A program made the position numbers and the translations under genes. From positions 1 through 29,300 of the forward strand of contig JABYQS010000340.1 of the NCBI GenBank assembly GCA_022592435.1: a stretch of 29,300 nucleotides of DNA, written 5' to 3'. Numbering within the stretch: the first letter of the stretch is position 1; every line of letters starts with the position of its first letter. Shown piece after piece: positions 27,433-29,300 of this stretch. This DNA is from Cerioporus squamosus. Taxonomy: Eukaryota; Basidiomycota; Agaricomycetes; Polyporales; Polyporaceae. The notes beneath the pieces were generated by a model that was not told where the DNA came from, searched no databases, and saw nothing but the letters and a program-made list of their open reading frames with translations.

Positions 27433-29300
27433 ATGTCGACAACAATCAAGAACGTTCACAAGACCCGGGGAAACGCGCGGACCTCGACGGAGGCGGCCGC
27501 CGCTCCCCAGAACCTCGGAGCCACGAGGTTCACCGTAGCTTCCGAGCTAGAAGCCCTCGGTGAGTTGCCAGGCTCTTTCCATCTTCCTCCTGCCGAGGAG
27601 GAGCCGCCCGTCCGCATCTACCCTGGTGCACCACTTCACGCCGCTACGGACATCGAGCTGGGCGTGAAGTGGGGCATCAGCAACTATGATGAGCTTATGG
27701 AGGACGAGTTCAACCGCCGCCTCACGCGCGGGAGTGCTCGAGCTCTCCGTACAGGACAGCCTGCCGTAACGGGCGGCGGCACTTACCGGGGACATCGAGG
27801 GATGCGCGAGAGACCAGTCGCGGCATCCGAGCCAGAACCCGAGCGCGTTCCCGAAGCGCAGCATGGGGAGGCTGTCAACAGCGCGGACGAAGTCGCGCAG
27901 TCGACGGAGGCCGAGAGCTGCGCGGAAGAAGTCGCGCAGTTCGGGGAGGCCGAGGGCAGCGCGAAGGCAGTCGTGCAGCCTGAACCAGCGAGCGCGTCTG
28001 ATTCTGATGAAGAGGACGCCCGGAGAGTGTGCGCGGAACTTGATACCGCGAGCTCTCCCGCGGAAGAATGGAAGGTGGCGGTGGGAGGTCCCGCTCGGGT
28101 AGCGACGCAGAGCGAAGGACTCACCGTTGCTTCCAGGTACTTTCCATCATGGTTTGACCTCTCGGAGGTTGAGGACCAGCTCGGGCCCTTACCTGTGGAA
28201 TGGATTAGTACTGCGACGACCGTGCCGGTCTTGCCAGACCTGGCGCCAGTCAACTTGTCCATACTGGACGAGATTCTGCGGGATATCGCGGCGGCGCGGG
28301 TCCGATCGACCGCCGAGGAAGATGAGCGGAGCCAGCTCGAGATGGCTATTGTAGCTTCTATGCGCACCGCCGAAGATGAACGCATCAAGCGCGAGGAGAT
28401 GGAGGGCGAGATTTATGGACTCACCGCGAGGGCCATGATCGTCACTGTCGACTCGGACAGTGAGCCCGAGGTTCCTGCAGGCCTGAACGGGCGATACTCT
28501 CATGAACAGAAAGGGAAGGACGTACCTCGCGACGCGGAACAGCGGGAGTTCCTTCGCAGGTTCGCCAGCTGCGAACCTTCCTCGTCGGGCCGTACGGCCA
28601 AGGCCACTGGCAGTAGTGGACCCCCGAAGGAGAATAGGTCCGGACCAGCCAAACCGGCCGACCGCGCTAAAGACAAGACAGTTCAGTTTAAGCGCGAGTC
28701 ATCGCAGATGCCGGAGGGCGGGTGGTTCCGAGCAACCACAGCAGCTGGAGGGCGAGGGCCGCCCAGTAGTTCGTCGAGCTCCAGCTCGAGTACGAGTTCC
28801 AGTTCAGACTCAGACAGTAGTTCGTCGGATAGCGATGATGAGTCCAGCAGCAGCGGCAGTAGCTCGAGCAGCGAGTATCCGAGCAGTTCCAGCGGCACCC
28901 GTAGAAGTCGAAAGAAGTCGCCCGCAGTCAAGCGTCATCGCAGTAAGCAGAAGAGCGAGCTCAAGCGTTTGAAGCGTGCGATGGCAGGCGTTCGTGTGAA
29001 GGCGCCCTTCGTCTGGAATGGACGCGCCGATCTCGACCTGTTCGACCAATGGACGTACGAAGTGGACACTTGGCGTGAATTGAATGGTCTTCCGGATCGA
29101 CTTGCGTTGAAGCTTGTAGTCCAATTCCTGTCGGATCTGCCCAGTCAGTTCTTCATGCGCCATGTCGCAACGCGGCAGTCCGAGTGGACTCTCAAGAGTT
29201 TGTATGAAGCGTTATTCAATTATTGCTTCCCGTCGGATTACAAGGCCCGCTTGCGCATGCGGCTCGAGAGATCGGAGCAAGGGAAGGCGACAGTGCGGGA
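27433..29300 (+). CDS. Ty3-type gag (possibly gag-pol) of element B, runs off the window
   Basis: Retroelement structural protein. The frame starts at ATG 27433 (context GTTACCATG, MSTTIKNVHKTRGN) and stays open for 622 codons to the window edge. The N-terminal 450 residues are low-complexity: a 12-13-residue repeat with EVAQ...EAE cores, acidic and Glu-rich helices (EEDERSQLEMAIVASMRTAE), and a Ser-rich tract with Asp at about 28760-28900, followed by a basic patch (TRRSRKKSPAVKRHRSKQK). The last part is a retroelement capsid-type domain (FDQWTYEVDTWRELNG, LALKLVVQFLSDLP, LYEALFNYCFPSDYKARLRM). It differs clearly from the gag of element A, so it is a separate family. No stops or frameshifts are seen, unlike element A, which suggests a younger copy. 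The nucleic-acid-binding knuckle and pol would lie to the right. Confidence 0.85.
   Translation, partial: MSTTIKNVHKTRGNARTSTEAAAAPQNLGATRFTVASELEALGELPGSFHLPPAEEEPPVRIYPGAPLHAATDIELGVKWGISNYDELMEDEFNRRLTRGSARALRTGQPAVTGGGTYRGHRGMRERPVAASEPEPERVPEAQHGEAVNSADEVAQSTEAESCAEEVAQFGEAEGSAKAVVQPEPASASDSDEEDARRVCAELDTASSPAEEWKVAVGGPARVATQSEGLTVASRYFPSWFDLSEVEDQLGPLPVEWISTATTVPVLPDLAPVNLSILDEILRDIAAARVRSTAEEDERSQLEMAIVASMRTAEDERIKREEMEGEIYGLTARAMIVTVDSDSEPEVPAGLNGRYSHEQKGKDVPRDAEQREFLRRFASCEPSSSGRTAKATGSSGPPKENRSGPAKPADRAKDKTVQFKRESSQMPEGGWFRATTAAGGRGPPSSSSSSSSSTSSSSDSDSSSSDSDDESSSSGSSSSSEYPSSSSGTRRSRKKSPAVKRHRSKQKSELKRLKRAMAGVRVKAPFVWNGRADLDLFDQWTYEVDTWRELNGLPDRLALKLVVQFLSDLPSQFFMRHVATRQSEWTLKSLYEALFNYCFPSDYKARLRMRLERSEQGKATVR
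27880..27978 (+). repeat. In-frame 36-39-bp repeat in gag of element B
   Basis: About 2.6 copies of a 12-13-codon unit with cores DEVAQ, EEVAQ and KAVVQ, each of the first two ending EAE. It adds an acidic disordered segment. Confidence 0.7.

Overview
The window looks like nuclear DNA of a filamentous basidiomycete, probably an agaricomycete. The evidence is short GT-AG introns (45-69 bp where they can be measured), GC-rich unique DNA, an importin-beta gene cut by such introns, and a mobile-element set typical of these fungi (Ty3-type retroelements with a chromodomain, a hAT element, and a repeated gene family with a zinc-finger tail). No prokaryotic operon structure is visible.

Left part, 1-9.1 kb, mostly host DNA. 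The 5' portion of a karyopherin (Kap121/importin-5 type) gene runs leftward from 4232. Its first three exons splice cleanly, but the third and fourth are separated by a 2.5-kb intron, and recognisable homology stops near 310. A second gene probably starts rightward at 5193 and shares the upstream region. The stretch 5.7-8.1 kb holds only weak candidates. A clean two-exon gene of unknown function lies at 8263-9108 behind a TATA box.

Middle, 9.1-14.2 kb. A degenerate tandem array of about 420-bp units (about 9.7-11.99 kb) ends abruptly against an AT-rich island (11.99-12.84 kb). The 3' end of an unidentified gene follows, then two repeat-motif clusters and a small terminal-inverted-repeat element (MITE 1).

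Right part, 14.2-29.3 kb, is a nest of mobile elements. A Ty3-type element with a C-terminal chromodomain is split in two: gag and protease at 14.2-16.01 kb; reverse transcriptase, RNase H, integrase and chromodomain at 19.96-22.97 kb; then a likely 3' LTR. Between the halves lies a leftward hAT element lacking its 3' end, plus about 0.6 kb of minisatellite-bearing DNA. A second MITE, related to MITE 1 by three ordered internal motifs, sits exactly in a 5' splice site of the hAT transposase. The pol half carries stop codons, two frameshifts and a lost catalytic aspartate in the integrase. Beyond it are a broken unknown gene fragment, a leftward transposon-like multi-zinc-finger gene (24.1-27.07 kb), and the start of a second Ty3-like element whose gag frame is open from 27433 to the window edge.

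The most notable items are the MITE pair, the MITE insertion in a splice donor, the tandem array carrying intron-like sequences, the outsized karyopherin intron, and the transposon-like zinc-finger gene.
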